In this document: in pieces, positions 33,876-42,857 of the stretch
Layout: each line of letters begins with the position of its first letter
How positions within the stretch are numbered: the first letter of the stretch is position 1
Assembly (NCBI RefSeq): GCF_004766045.1
Contig: NZ_SPQQ01000006.1
Coordinates: forward strand, 1-64,000
DNA length: 64,000 nt
Direction: 5' to 3'
DNA from: Desulfosporosinus fructosivorans
Lineage (GTDB): Bacteria; Bacillota; Desulfitobacteriia; Desulfitobacteriales; Desulfitobacteriaceae
Program-made: the position numbers and the translations under genes
The notes under the pieces: model-generated
Told to the model about the DNA's origin: nothing
Databases searched by the model: none
What the model saw: only the letters and a program-made list of their open reading frames with translations

Positions 33876-35132
33876 TTAAAATTTGCGAGTAAACATGGAT
33901 TCGTGTGAAAGCAGAGCTTCGAGAGTGTCATAGCCAAGGCGGTCAAGTAATTGAAGCACAAAGGGATTGTCAGCGGGAGTCTCATACGATGCTTCATCCC
34001 CATAATCGTTCACCTGCTTAGTTGCTAGATCGACTTTAATTAAAGATTTCGGTCCGCCGACACATCCACCGACACACCCCATCCCTTCTAAGAAATTAGC
34101 TTTTACCTCACCACCTAGTATGTCTTTAAGCATTTTTTTACAGGCAACGATACCGTCCGCCTGTTCCGACCGCAATGGGATAATTCGATCAGGACGAAGT
34201 CGGGTAAGGGCAGAGGAGACGGCCGTGCTAACCCCACCAGTTCGAGCATATATTCGTCCCCCCCGCGAGGAGTGATCTCGTTCATCTTCCTCAAGGCTAG
34301 GGACAACAATTTCTGCAGCCTCAAAAATCTGAGCAATTTCCTGAAAGGTCAGGACATAATCTACAGCATCTCGAATGTCGGGTTCTTTTGCCTCTGCCTT
34401 TTTGGCAATACAAGGACCGATAAAAACGGTCTTCGCCTCAGGATGCATCTGTTTTATTATACGACCAGCAGCGATCATTGGAGAGACTGAGGCAGGCATA
34501 TGAGGGACAAGTGTGTGATAGGTTTTACGAATCATGGCAACCCACATTGGGCAACAGCAACTTGTTAAGAGAAAATCTTCGTCGTTTTGGATAGCTTGGT
34601 CAAATTCGAAGGCTTCCTTTAAAGTGAGAATATCAGCAGCAAGGGCGACTTCCAGCATGCCATAGAACCCTATTCGTTTAAAAGCAGCACGGAGTTTACC
34701 TGGAGTGACATCAGAGGAAAACTGACCGACGAATGCCGGGGCAATCATGGCATAAACCGGATGTTTCCTCGAACTAAGGTCTTCAAAGAGGGGGATAAAA
34801 TCTTTGCGATCCACTAGATGCCCGCTCTTACAACTATCGAGACATCGTGCACACCCAACACATGTCTCGGAAGACACCCTTACATGACCATTTGCATCTT
34901 TTTCAATGGCAGAAAACAAACAGGCAACTTCACAAGGGGAAGTGCCTGGCGAGCATGAACAATCGTCCTGTTCAAGATGGACTACAGGAGATAGATTTTC
35001 GGGATGGAGTAGGAGGTCGAGTTTTTCTTCCTCTGAATTTCCTGACTTTCGTATTTCATTAATGGTATCGTTTAAGTTTCCACGATAGGCCGCGTTGACA
35101 AGCTGTTGGAAGATGTCGTCGTAGGTTTTCAT
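33876..35132 (-). CDS. FeFe-hydrogenase-like protein (single subunit)
   Basis: This 418-residue protein has a ferredoxin-like segment with CVGCARCLDSC and an atypical upstream Cys cluster (CSCSPGTSPCEVAC), then the H-cluster domain. Signature L1 reads TSCCCPMW rather than the usual TSCCPxW, L2 reads GPCIAKKAE, and L3 reads EGMGCVGGCVGGP. There is no small-subunit domain at the C-terminus. This fits the shorter monomeric hydrogenases (group B-like) found in clostridia. Whether it makes or senses hydrogen is open. No maturation genes are near. Confidence 0.85.
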   Translation of the reverse strand: MKTYDDIFQQLVNAAYRGNLNDTINEIRKSGNSEEEKLDLLLHPENLSPVVHLEQDDCSCSPGTSPCEVACLFSAIEKDANGHVRVSSETCVGCARCLDSCKSGHLVDRKDFIPLFEDLSSRKHPVYAMIAPAFVGQFSSDVTPGKLRAAFKRIGFYGMLEVALAADILTLKEAFEFDQAIQNDEDFLLTSCCCPMWVAMIRKTYHTLVPHMPASVSPMIAAGRIIKQMHPEAKTVFIGPCIAKKAEAKEPDIRDAVDYVLTFQEIAQIFEAAEIVVPSLEEDERDHSSRGGRIYARTGGVSTAVSSALTRLRPDRIIPLRSEQADGIVACKKMLKDILGGEVKANFLEGMGCVGGCVGGPKSLIKVDLATKQVNDYGDEASYETPADNPFVLQLLDRLGYDTLEALLSHESMFTRKF

Positions 35133-35287
35133 AAGTTCCTCCAGTCAAAGATTATTAATAGTTAGTATAAACCGATATTGATAACTTAAACGGTGGGATC
35201 AACACACTTGCGAAGGGGGCTAAAATCAAGTAAAATTGAGAATGGAAGGTTGGGGAACCTTCCAGGGGATTAGTGGACAAGGTGGAA

Positions 35288-35330
35288 GAAACAGGCAGTG
35301 GAACGTACGCTGCCTGTTTCACTTTTTTTA
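35288..35330 (+). terminator. Orphan terminator in the 35133-35630 gap
   Basis: GAAACAGGCAG pairs with CTGCCTGTTTC, then ACTTTTTTT. There is also a GGAAGGTT/AACCTTCC hairpin at about 35245-35264. No gene on the plus strand explains this terminator, so a short RNA from about 35160 is possible. No purine-riboswitch core was found before the nucleoside transporter; the rest of the gap shows nothing clear. Confidence 0.6.
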
Positions 35331-35630
35331 AGAGCCATTGTCTGTGGTGCGCATGATTTCATAGTTTTTAACATACCCTTACAAGATGGGCAGGCACGAC
35401 AAGGGATAAAGCTGGAATCGGCTTTATCCGGTTTTAGAGAGATATTAGAAACTCTAAGTAGTGCTAATTGCTCAACGATCAGTAAATAAACCTTGACCCT
35501 TATCTGAATAGTTGCTAAACTTAACTGAAAGCTGTTCGACGTCCTACAACCTGAAAAGAGGGAGAGAAGAGGATCTATCATCCTAATGTGAACGTAAGAC
35601 TAATGAAACAAATTAATTGGAGGGGAAATC

Positions 35631-36680
35631 ATGAGAAAATCTCGGTTTATTAGTAGTTTAGTGGTTGTACTTATTTTAGCAGTGGCCCTTGTGGGATGTG
35701 TCAAGACTACGACACCCGCACCTCAGGCAGATACACCCGCGAAGAAAGAATTTAAGGTTGGTCTGGTAACTGACGTGGGAGGACTTAATGACCACAGCTT
35801 TAACTTCCTTGCGAACAAAGGGTTAGAGCAGGCTGTGAAAGAACTTGGGGTTACTAAGGGCGTCGTAGAGTCTAAACAAATGACCGATTATGAAACAAAT
35901 CTCAGTCGTTTTGCTCAGGACAAATACAACTTGGTCATTGCAGTTGGCTTTTTAATGCAGGATTCAGTAACGAAGGTTTCCGCATTGTACCCAGACACTA
36001 AATTCATGATTATTGACTCATCCATTACAGATCGTCCAAACGTCGCTTCCGCCATGTTTAAAACTGAACAATGCGGTTACTTAGTTGGCGTGATGGCTGG
36101 TTTACTCGAAAAAACTCCTGGAATTCCAAATGCCTTAGGTAAAAACACAGTGGGTCTTGTGGGCGGAATGGCGATTCCCCCTGTCAATGATTATATTGCT
36201 GGATTTATCCAAGGTGCTAAGAGTGTTAATCCAGACATTATGATTAACTTAAAATACACGGGAAAATTTGACGATCCGGCTCTCGGCAAACAAACGGCTC
36301 TGACCCAAATTGCAGGCGGCGCAGATATTGTCTTCCATATCGCCGGTGGAACAGGAACGGGCGTTATCGATGCAGCGAAAGAAAAGAACGTCTATGCTAT
36401 TGGCGTCGATGCCGATCAAAACTATATGGCGCCGGATAATGTGATTACCAGCGCTCTGAAAGGTATGGATGTTGCAACCTTTGATATCATTAAAAGTGTC
36501 ATGGACGACAAGTTCAAAAGCGGGGACGTGTTCTTTGATTTAAGTAATAATGGTGTTGGTTTTGCTACTCCAACTAAAGTAGTACCTAAAGAGGTTGTCG
36601 AGAAAGTGAACGATGCGGCGCAGCAAATCAAAGATGGAAAAATTAAAGTTTCCAATGAAATGCCAGCAGGCTATAAATAA
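35631..36680 (+). CDS. BMP-family nucleoside-binding lipoprotein
   Basis: This 349-residue protein begins with a lipoprotein signal (LAVALVGC), so it is anchored outside the membrane. The body fits the BMP/Med family (LVTDVGGLNDHSFN, IGVDADQNYM, TSALKGMDVA), which binds purine nucleosides. It is the first gene of a four-gene ABC transporter set, AATTGGAGGGG before the ATG. A hairpin follows (36725-36755). Confidence 0.9.
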   Translation: MRKSRFISSLVVVLILAVALVGCVKTTTPAPQADTPAKKEFKVGLVTDVGGLNDHSFNFLANKGLEQAVKELGVTKGVVESKQMTDYETNLSRFAQDKYNLVIAVGFLMQDSVTKVSALYPDTKFMIIDSSITDRPNVASAMFKTEQCGYLVGVMAGLLEKTPGIPNALGKNTVGLVGGMAIPPVNDYIAGFIQGAKSVNPDIMINLKYTGKFDDPALGKQTALTQIAGGADIVFHIAGGTGTGVIDAAKEKNVYAIGVDADQNYMAPDNVITSALKGMDVATFDIIKSVMDDKFKSGDVFFDLSNNGVGFATPTKVVPKEVVEKVNDAAQQIKDGKIKVSNEMPAGYK

Positions 36681-36724
36681 GCTCTGAGAACAGGTTAGAC
36701 GGATAAAAGACAAAAATGACAAGT

Positions 36725-36755
36725 GGGTTGCTTCATAATCCTTATGGGGCAACCC
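36725..36755 (+). repeat. Intercistronic hairpin
   Basis: GGGTTGC pairs with GCAACCC between the binding-protein gene and the ATPase gene. It may stabilise the upstream message or terminate part of the transcripts so that the binding protein is made in excess (inference). Confidence 0.5.
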
Positions 36756-36781
36756 CTTCTAATTGGAGGGGACTATGCACG

Positions 36782-38296
36782 ATGCGTACCTGTTTGGAAG
36801 TTAGAGATGTTACGAAATCATTTCCAGGAGTCATCGCCAATGATCATGTGAATCTAGTTGTGCGCGAAGGAGAAATTCATGCAATATTAGGTGAGAACGG
36901 CGCAGGGAAATCCACGCTTGTAAAACTTATTTATGGACTCTATAAACCGGATTCAGGGAGCGTTCGACTCTATGACCAAGAACTCAACTTCGCAAGTCCT
37001 CGCCAAGCCATTCAAGCAGGTATTGGAATGGTACACCAGCATTTTATGCTCATACCTGCTTTGACGGTTGCCGAAAATGTTGTCCTCGGTGGGGAACCGG
37101 GAAGAATTCACTATCGGCGCAAAGAAAATATTGAGTTGGTCCGTCAACTAGCGAAACAATACCATATGGATATCGATCCCAGCGCCAAAGTAGGGGATCT
37201 GACAGTCGGCCTTCAACAGCGAGTTGAAATTTTAAAGGTCTTTTATCGCAAGGCTAAGTTGCTCATTCTAGATGAGCCGACAGCGATGCTTACGCCTCAA
37301 GAGGTAGAGGAATTAATCTTGGTCATGGAACGTCTGCGCTCACAGGGAATTCCGATTATTTTCATCAGTCATAAGCTTGACGAAGTTAAGCGTATTTCAG
37401 ATCGCGTCACGGTTATGCGAGCTGGAAAAACGGTAAGTACCGTTGAAACTAAGTCAACAACCCCTCAGGAACTGGCCAATGCGATGGTCGGGCGTGAAGT
37501 TGTGCTTCATGTGTCCAAACCACCCCAGATGCCAGGAGAACCAGTTTTAGAGGTTGAAGATATTGTTGTCTTGTCTGACCATAACGAGAAGGTCAAAGGG
37601 GTAAGTCTTCAAGTCCGTCGTGGAGAGATTTTTGGACTCGCAGGTATTGACGGGAACGGTCAGTTTGAACTTGTGGAAGCGATTGCTGGGCTTATGCCCT
37701 GTAAAAGTGGACACATTCGCTTATTGGGGCAGGACATCTCGTCCTCTTCAGTACAACACAGAACCAAAGCGGGGATTGCCTATATTCCCCAAGACCGCCA
37801 ATTAGATGGACTGGTTATGGATTTTGAACTGACCGAAAATTTCGTACTACGTGACTTCTTTAAGGCACCGTTTGCGCGAGTAGGTCAAATGAAGAAGGGA
37901 CCCATCGAGGAATACGCCACACGATTATCAGAAGCATTTGACGTTAGACCCCGACAGATTCACGCTTTAGCGCGAAATCTGTCGGGGGGAAATCAACAAA
38001 AAGTGATTTTGGCCCGCGAAGTTTCTCGTAATCCAGAATTATTGATAGCAGCTCAGCCGACTAGGGGTTTAGATGTCGGTGCGATTCAGTTTATTCATAA
38101 CAAGCTTTTGGAGTTACGGGCTGCTGGAAAAGCGATACTATTGGTTTCTTTGGAATTAGACGAAATTATGTCTTTGTCAGATCGTATTGGGGTTATTTAT
38201 GAGGGACGATTGATGGCAATCTTGCCAGGGGGAGAAGTAACACGCGAACAGCTCGGGTTGCTGATGACTGGAGTAAAGTTGGAGGAGGAGGGGTAA
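36782..38296 (+). CDS. Nucleoside ABC transporter, duplicated ATPase
   Basis: ATG 36782 (after GGAGGGG) gives 504 residues; a longer frame from 36716 lacks support. Two ABC domains: the first has GENGAGKST, LTVGLQQRVEI and LDEPTAML; the second has GIDGNGQFE in place of a standard Walker A and LSGGNQQKVILAREV with AAQPTRGLD. This degenerate second Walker A is normal for the RbsA/YufO group. Confidence 0.92.
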   Translation: MRTCLEVRDVTKSFPGVIANDHVNLVVREGEIHAILGENGAGKSTLVKLIYGLYKPDSGSVRLYDQELNFASPRQAIQAGIGMVHQHFMLIPALTVAENVVLGGEPGRIHYRRKENIELVRQLAKQYHMDIDPSAKVGDLTVGLQQRVEILKVFYRKAKLLILDEPTAMLTPQEVEELILVMERLRSQGIPIIFISHKLDEVKRISDRVTVMRAGKTVSTVETKSTTPQELANAMVGREVVLHVSKPPQMPGEPVLEVEDIVVLSDHNEKVKGVSLQVRRGEIFGLAGIDGNGQFELVEAIAGLMPCKSGHIRLLGQDISSSSVQHRTKAGIAYIPQDRQLDGLVMDFELTENFVLRDFFKAPFARVGQMKKGPIEEYATRLSEAFDVRPRQIHALARNLSGGNQQKVILAREVSRNPELLIAAQPTRGLDVGAIQFIHNKLLELRAAGKAILLVSLELDEIMSLSDRIGVIYEGRLMAILPGGEVTREQLGLLMTGVKLEEEG

Positions 38297-38299
38297 AGC

Positions 38300-39361
38300 A
38301 TGCAAAAGACGCTAGAAGGATTGGTTACCCCTTTTGTAGCGATCGTTATTGCGCTCTTAATTGGGGCAGGGGTTATGCTTGTGACCAGTCATAACCCATT
38401 GACAGCCTATGGGGCTCTTTTTTCAGGAGCCTTTGGTTCTACCATAAACGTTTCGAACACTTTAGCGAATGCTATTCCTTTAATCCTCTCGGGGTTAGGT
38501 GTGGCAATTGCTTTTAAAGCTGGCTTATTTAACATCGGAGCAGAGGGTCAATATTGGATTGGAAGTATGGCAGCCGTATGGATTGGATATTCTGTGCCTG
38601 GGCTCTCCCCAATTTTGCATGTCTCTTTGTCCATAGTGGTTGGGATGCTGGCCGCTGGACTTTGGGCTGGTATAATCCCTGGCTTAGCCAAGGCTTTTGT
38701 GGGTGCTCATGAAGTAATCACGACTATGATGATGAGCTACATTGCCATTTTTTTGAGCCACTATATGCTCGAAAATGGACCGATGATGCAGCCAGGATTT
38801 ACCCCTCAATCCCCCGTGATTCTTCCCTCTGCGATGTTGGGAAAGCTCGTGGAGCGAACCCAGCTGTCTTGGGGCTTAGTCATTGCCTTAGCAGCCTGTT
38901 TTATTATTTATTGGTTACTCTACAAAACAACCTTGGGATACCGCTTAAGGATGGTTGGACTGAATGCCAGAGCTGCAAAATACGCTGGAATCAATGTCCC
39001 TCTTCATTTAGTATTAGCCTTATTTATTAGTGGAATGCTAGCGGGTTTAGCCGGCGCAGTTCAAATGCTAGGAGTACAACATCGTCTTTATGATAGCTTC
39101 TCGTCAGGTTATGGATTTACAGCCATCGTGGTTGCTCTCCTAGCTAATAATAATCCCTTTGGTGTGATACTGGCTTCGGTCTTCTTTGCGGCTTTATCGA
39201 CTGGTGGTCAGTCAATGCAACTGGTCTCAGGGGTTCCTGCCCATTTGACCGATGTCATTTCCGGGATCATAATATTCTTAGTCGCGACTAAGAATATTGT
39301 GCAAATGGTACAAAAACGCTGGCGCAAACGTCATACCATCGCGCCTGTAAAGGAGGCTTAA
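38300..39361 (+). CDS. Nucleoside ABC transporter permease 1
   Basis: This 353-residue protein has about ten hydrophobic segments and the BPD_transp_2 pattern (FKAGLFNIGAEGQYWIGSMAAV; later LRMVGLNARAAKYAGINV). It starts 3 bases after the ATPase stop behind GGAGGAGG. Confidence 0.9.
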   Translation: MQKTLEGLVTPFVAIVIALLIGAGVMLVTSHNPLTAYGALFSGAFGSTINVSNTLANAIPLILSGLGVAIAFKAGLFNIGAEGQYWIGSMAAVWIGYSVPGLSPILHVSLSIVVGMLAAGLWAGIIPGLAKAFVGAHEVITTMMMSYIAIFLSHYMLENGPMMQPGFTPQSPVILPSAMLGKLVERTQLSWGLVIALAACFIIYWLLYKTTLGYRLRMVGLNARAAKYAGINVPLHLVLALFISGMLAGLAGAVQMLGVQHRLYDSFSSGYGFTAIVVALLANNNPFGVILASVFFAALSTGGQSMQLVSGVPAHLTDVISGIIIFLVATKNIVQMVQKRWRKRHTIAPVKEA

Positions 39362-39365
39362 AGCT

Positions 39366-40292
39366 ATGCTTTGGGATGCATTAATGAGACCTGATCTGTG
39401 GGCAGCAACGTTGGCTATGGCCACTCCGATTGCCCTTCCTGCGCTGGGAGGAACCTTTTCTGAGCGAAGTGGGGTTGTAAACATAGCCATGGAAGGAATT
39501 ATGCTGATCGGAGCTTTCTTTGGTGTGCTGTTCTCCTATTATACTAACAACGCCTGGCTTGGATTACTGGGAGCATTAATTATGGGAGCGTTAATCTCTG
39601 TACTTTTTGCTTATGTTACGGTTAATCTGGGAGCTGATCAAGTGATTGTGGGAATGGGTGTCAATATTTTTGCGGCTGGGCTGACAGCCTTTATGTTAAA
39701 TACGATTTTTGGATATGGTGGAACGCCTCGTGAAACACCAGCCCTACCAAACTTAACCATTCCAGGAGTGAGTGATATCCCCTTTGTGGGGCCAGTCCTA
39801 GGTTCCCAAAATGTCGTTGTCTATTTAATGCTGATTTTAGTGATTGCCTCCCATTATTGTTTGTTTCATACGAATTTGGGTCTGCGTTTGAGAGCAGTCG
39901 GAGAAAATCCTCAAGCGGCCGACACAGCGGGTCTTAATGTGCGGCGTCTTCGATATCTAGGAGTGATTATTGGGGGTATGCTTTCCAGCTTAGGAGGGGT
40001 CTATCTCGCCTTAGGTCTGCTTAATAGTTTTGAAGTTAATATGAGTGGGGGACGAGGATACATTGCCCTGGCAGCGATGATCTTTGGCAAATGGACTCCT
40101 TTTGGTTCGCTCGGAGCAGCCTTGATGTTTGGTTTTGCCATGGCTTTGAGTATGATCTTGCAAGGAGGGGGAGTATCCTCAAATATAATTCAAATGCTTC
40201 CCTATGCCCTGACAATTTTAGCCTTGACAGGATTAGTGGGCAGAAGTACCGCTCCTGCGGCCGATGGCATTCCGTATAATCCAAATAAATAA
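39366..40292 (+). CDS. Nucleoside ABC transporter permease 2
   Basis: This 308-residue protein has about eight to nine hydrophobic segments with the partner permease motifs (SERSGVVNIAMEGIMLIGAF; LRAVGENPQAADTAGLNV). It starts 4 bases after permease 1, completing a BmpA-type nucleoside importer. Confidence 0.9.
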   Translation: MLWDALMRPDLWAATLAMATPIALPALGGTFSERSGVVNIAMEGIMLIGAFFGVLFSYYTNNAWLGLLGALIMGALISVLFAYVTVNLGADQVIVGMGVNIFAAGLTAFMLNTIFGYGGTPRETPALPNLTIPGVSDIPFVGPVLGSQNVVVYLMLILVIASHYCLFHTNLGLRLRAVGENPQAADTAGLNVRRLRYLGVIIGGMLSSLGGVYLALGLLNSFEVNMSGGRGYIALAAMIFGKWTPFGSLGAALMFGFAMALSMILQGGGVSSNIIQMLPYALTILALTGLVGRSTAPAADGIPYNPNK

Positions 40293-40314
40293 TAGATTGA
40301 GGAGGGTAAGCGTC

Positions 40315-41046
40315 ATGGGTCGTATTCAACAGAGCGGTAAATCCCTCTCAGATCTAGTCCGTTTAGAACTCTTAGATGAAATCCGCCGAGGGAAATATCT
40401 GGTTGACAGCCGACTTCCGAATGAAGAAAAACTAGCTCAGGAACTCGGGGTAAGCCGAAATACTTTGCGAGAAGCGTTGAGGGTTTTAGAATCGGTTGGC
40501 GTTGTCGAGAAAAAGCATGGACTGGGTACTTTTGTGCGAGGGGAATCATCCCCCAAGGTTAAGCCTGGACTAGAGGTTCTCTTTCGGGTGACGGATGCCA
40601 TCTTAGAGCTCGGCATGATACCTGGGACAAGCAGTATTGAATATGAGAGTTTGTCTGCAGATTCCCGAGTTGCCGAGAAGCTAGGGATAAGTCCTGGAAC
40701 TATTGTGAACCAACTGCGCAGAGTACGTACAGCAGATGGTGTTCCTGCGATTTATTGTATTGATATGTTTTCCTCACAAGTCGGAGATCTTGACGTTGAA
40801 GCAATGAAGTCATCGGTTTTTTCTTATCTGGAAGAAGTTAAAGGAATTCGGATCGCCTATGCTTCGACGGACATTCGTCCGATTGTTGCGGGGAAAGAGC
40901 TTGCCGATAAATTAGAGGTGACAGCAGCAAGTCCCTTACTTCTGTTAGATGAAGTCCATTTTGATAAAGCTGACAACCCGATATTTTATTCTCGCTTGTT
41001 CTTTCGCTCTGACTATTTTGTCTTTCACGTTGTCAGGTCAAGGTGA
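40315..41046 (+). CDS. GntR-family regulator with UTRA domain
   Basis: ATG 40315 behind GGAGGG gives 243 residues. An N-terminal winged helix (LPNEEKLAQELGVSRNTLREAL) is followed by a UTRA ligand domain (HutC subfamily). It is the last gene of the transporter run and probably controls it in response to a nucleoside or derived metabolite. Confidence 0.9.
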   Translation: MGRIQQSGKSLSDLVRLELLDEIRRGKYLVDSRLPNEEKLAQELGVSRNTLREALRVLESVGVVEKKHGLGTFVRGESSPKVKPGLEVLFRVTDAILELGMIPGTSSIEYESLSADSRVAEKLGISPGTIVNQLRRVRTADGVPAIYCIDMFSSQVGDLDVEAMKSSVFSYLEEVKGIRIAYASTDIRPIVAGKELADKLEVTAASPLLLLDEVHFDKADNPIFYSRLFFRSDYFVFHVVRSR

Positions 41047-41157
41047 ACGTTGGTTCTTTTGGAATGTTCAATTGTCTCAAATATTAGAAAATACACTAAA
41101 AATAAGAGGATCTGCAACAAATACCTTTGTCATATAAATGATGGGAGGAAATCTGTC

Positions 41158-42147
41158 ATGAAAATTGCTGTTTTTAGTGATAGAAAAAGAGTGGAGAAAT
41201 ATTTGCCATTTTGCAATGTAGCGGATCAGGCTGAATTATTGTTTTTAGAAAGAGATTGCACAGATGAAGAAGCAATAATCAAGGCTGGGGATGCTGAATA
41301 TATATTTGCAGATGCTATCAAAGAAGTAAGTGAATTCCTTATTACGCATATGCCAAATTTGAAGCTTATTCATTCGGAAGGAGTCGGATTTAATAAGATT
41401 GATGTTGAAGCTGCGAGGAAATGCCGGGTATTTGTCTGCAATAATAAGGGCGCAAATGCGGGTGCAGTTGCCGAGCAAACTATTTTATTAATGCTTGGAT
41501 TGCTAAGAGATGTGTTAAACGGTGATAAGCAGGTTCGTTTGGGCAACCAGATCCAAACCAAAGAACGAATGATGTTTGAGGGGATCACGGAGCTTGCCGA
41601 TTGTAAGGTAGGCTTAATTGGATTTGGCGATATTGCCAGAGAAACGGCAAAGCGGTTGATGGCTTTTCAGGCTCAGATCTACTATTATAGTCGGACGAGA
41701 GCTTCAATTGAAATAGAAGAAGCGTATCAAGTACGTTATTTAGAACTCGAAGAATTATTGAGTAAATGTGATATAGTTAGTCTGCATATGCCGGTTACGC
41801 CCACAACGATTGAGATGGTTGACGAGGCATTTATTGACAAGATGAAAAAAGGTGCAATACTCATAAACACAGCAAGAGGAGAGCTAGTAGACCAAGACGC
41901 GCTTAAGGAAGCACTTAGCTGTGGGAAAATTGGCGGCGCCGGATTAGATACCTTATCGCCGGAGCCTGTAATGCTGGATAATCCGTTGCTTTTATTGTCT
42001 GAGGATAAGCAATTTAAGCTACTTTTATCACCGCATATTGGAGGAACTACGGACGGTGCGTTTAGAAAAATGCATCAAGGGGTATGGAACAATATTTTCA
42101 GGGTGATGCAAGGGGGAAGGCCTGAGAATATTGTGAACGGATTATAA
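41158..42147 (+). CDS. D-isomer-specific 2-hydroxyacid dehydrogenase
   Basis: ATG 41158 follows GGGAGGAA; the longer frame from 41050 has no ribosome site. About 329 residues. NAD site GLIGFGDIA, catalytic Arg in NTARGELVD, Glu in the LSPEPV region and His in SPHIGGTT. Substrate (glycerate-, lactate- or other) is not evident. It follows the GntR gene by 110 bases and may be separately expressed. Confidence 0.88.
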   Translation: MKIAVFSDRKRVEKYLPFCNVADQAELLFLERDCTDEEAIIKAGDAEYIFADAIKEVSEFLITHMPNLKLIHSEGVGFNKIDVEAARKCRVFVCNNKGANAGAVAEQTILLMLGLLRDVLNGDKQVRLGNQIQTKERMMFEGITELADCKVGLIGFGDIARETAKRLMAFQAQIYYYSRTRASIEIEEAYQVRYLELEELLSKCDIVSLHMPVTPTTIEMVDEAFIDKMKKGAILINTARGELVDQDALKEALSCGKIGGAGLDTLSPEPVMLDNPLLLLSEDKQFKLLLSPHIGGTTDGAFRKMHQGVWNNIFRVMQGGRPENIVNGL

Positions 42148-42365
42148 TAGGGGAGCCTTGAAAAGGTTCCCTTTCCTAGTTTTGTGCACTTGGGGTTCTG
42201 GTAGAAGATTACAAACTGTTCAACAAGAAGATGGTTACTGTTGGGAAGCATCTTTGTCCAAACTGCATTTTTTTATGGGTGAAATAACCCTCACACTTGT
42301 CTGGGGCTCGGCATATCCTATAACGGTATCTGAAAAGACATTCCGAAAAAAGGAGGGCAGCCGGT

Positions 42366-42632
42366 ATGAGGATGGCAAGTTCCAACAGGACGCCTGAGCA
42401 AATTGCGTCCGAGGAAGAGAGCCCAAATGTTGCACCGGTGCAACATTTGAACTACACTCAAGGGCTCATCCTTTTTGGGATTCCGGTTGAGGACCGGGAT
42501 CAATTTATAGCGGACAATGATGTTGGGAACATGAGCCTACGGGGAGCTGTTGAAAACCCTCGTCGCTTTAAACAGAGTAAATCCGGTGAAGAAGGAAGCA
42601 AACAGGGAAGAGGCGTTAAAGATAACGACTAA
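42366..42632 (+). pseudogene. DUF3102-like phage gene remnant
   Basis: ATG 42366 behind AAAGGAGGGC encodes 88 residues. The middle part (LNYTQGLILFGIPVEDRDQF, then NDVGNMSLRG) resembles the C-terminal part of DUF3102 proteins of phages and conjugative elements. The N-terminal two thirds of that family are missing, and fragments upstream (42160-42360) hint at decay. A 26-bp perfect palindrome (42424-42449) lies within it. The rest of 42148-42857 holds only a hairpin at 42711-42744. Confidence 0.5.
42424..42449. repeat. Perfect 26-bp palindrome
   Basis: The half CAAATGTTGCACC is followed directly by its exact reverse complement. It has no loop and no T tract, so it is more like a protein-binding site than a terminator. 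Confidence 0.7.
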
Positions 42633-42710
42633 TATGGTGGAGACGCTGAAAAAATATCCTCCTGCGATTAAGACAAATTTGATTATTAAAAAGAACAGAG
42701 ATTAGCGCAC

Positions 42711-42744
42711 AAAGAGATGTCGGCTGGAGCAACGGCATCTCTTT
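42711..42744. repeat. Hairpin before pepF
   Basis: AAAGAGATG and CATCTCTTT enclose a 16-base loop. There is no clear T tract. Confidence 0.5.
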
Positions 42745-42857
42745 GGTAACCTCAAGCCTAAAAAGGTTCCTCTTAACACATAAAATTCTTAGAAAATGGT
42801 AATTTACGTTCCGTCTGTATATAATAAGTGAGATTAATATTTCTAGGAGGTAAAACT

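Noticed and set aside
35270..35581. 103-codon minus-strand ORF with a CRACPSC motif
   Set aside because: The Cys pattern is suggestive, but the frame crosses a terminator hairpin and no start with a good ribosome site is visible.
35133..35630. Purine riboswitch before the nucleoside transporter
   Set aside because: The conserved purine-aptamer core sequences were not found.
36716..36781. Upstream extension of the ABC ATPase ORF
   Set aside because: It overlaps the intercistronic hairpin and the ribosome site; the start at 36782 is better placed.
42158..42397. 79-codon ORF after the hydroxyacid dehydrogenase gene
   Set aside because: No ribosome site, overlaps the DUF3102-like remnant in another frame, no recognised domain.
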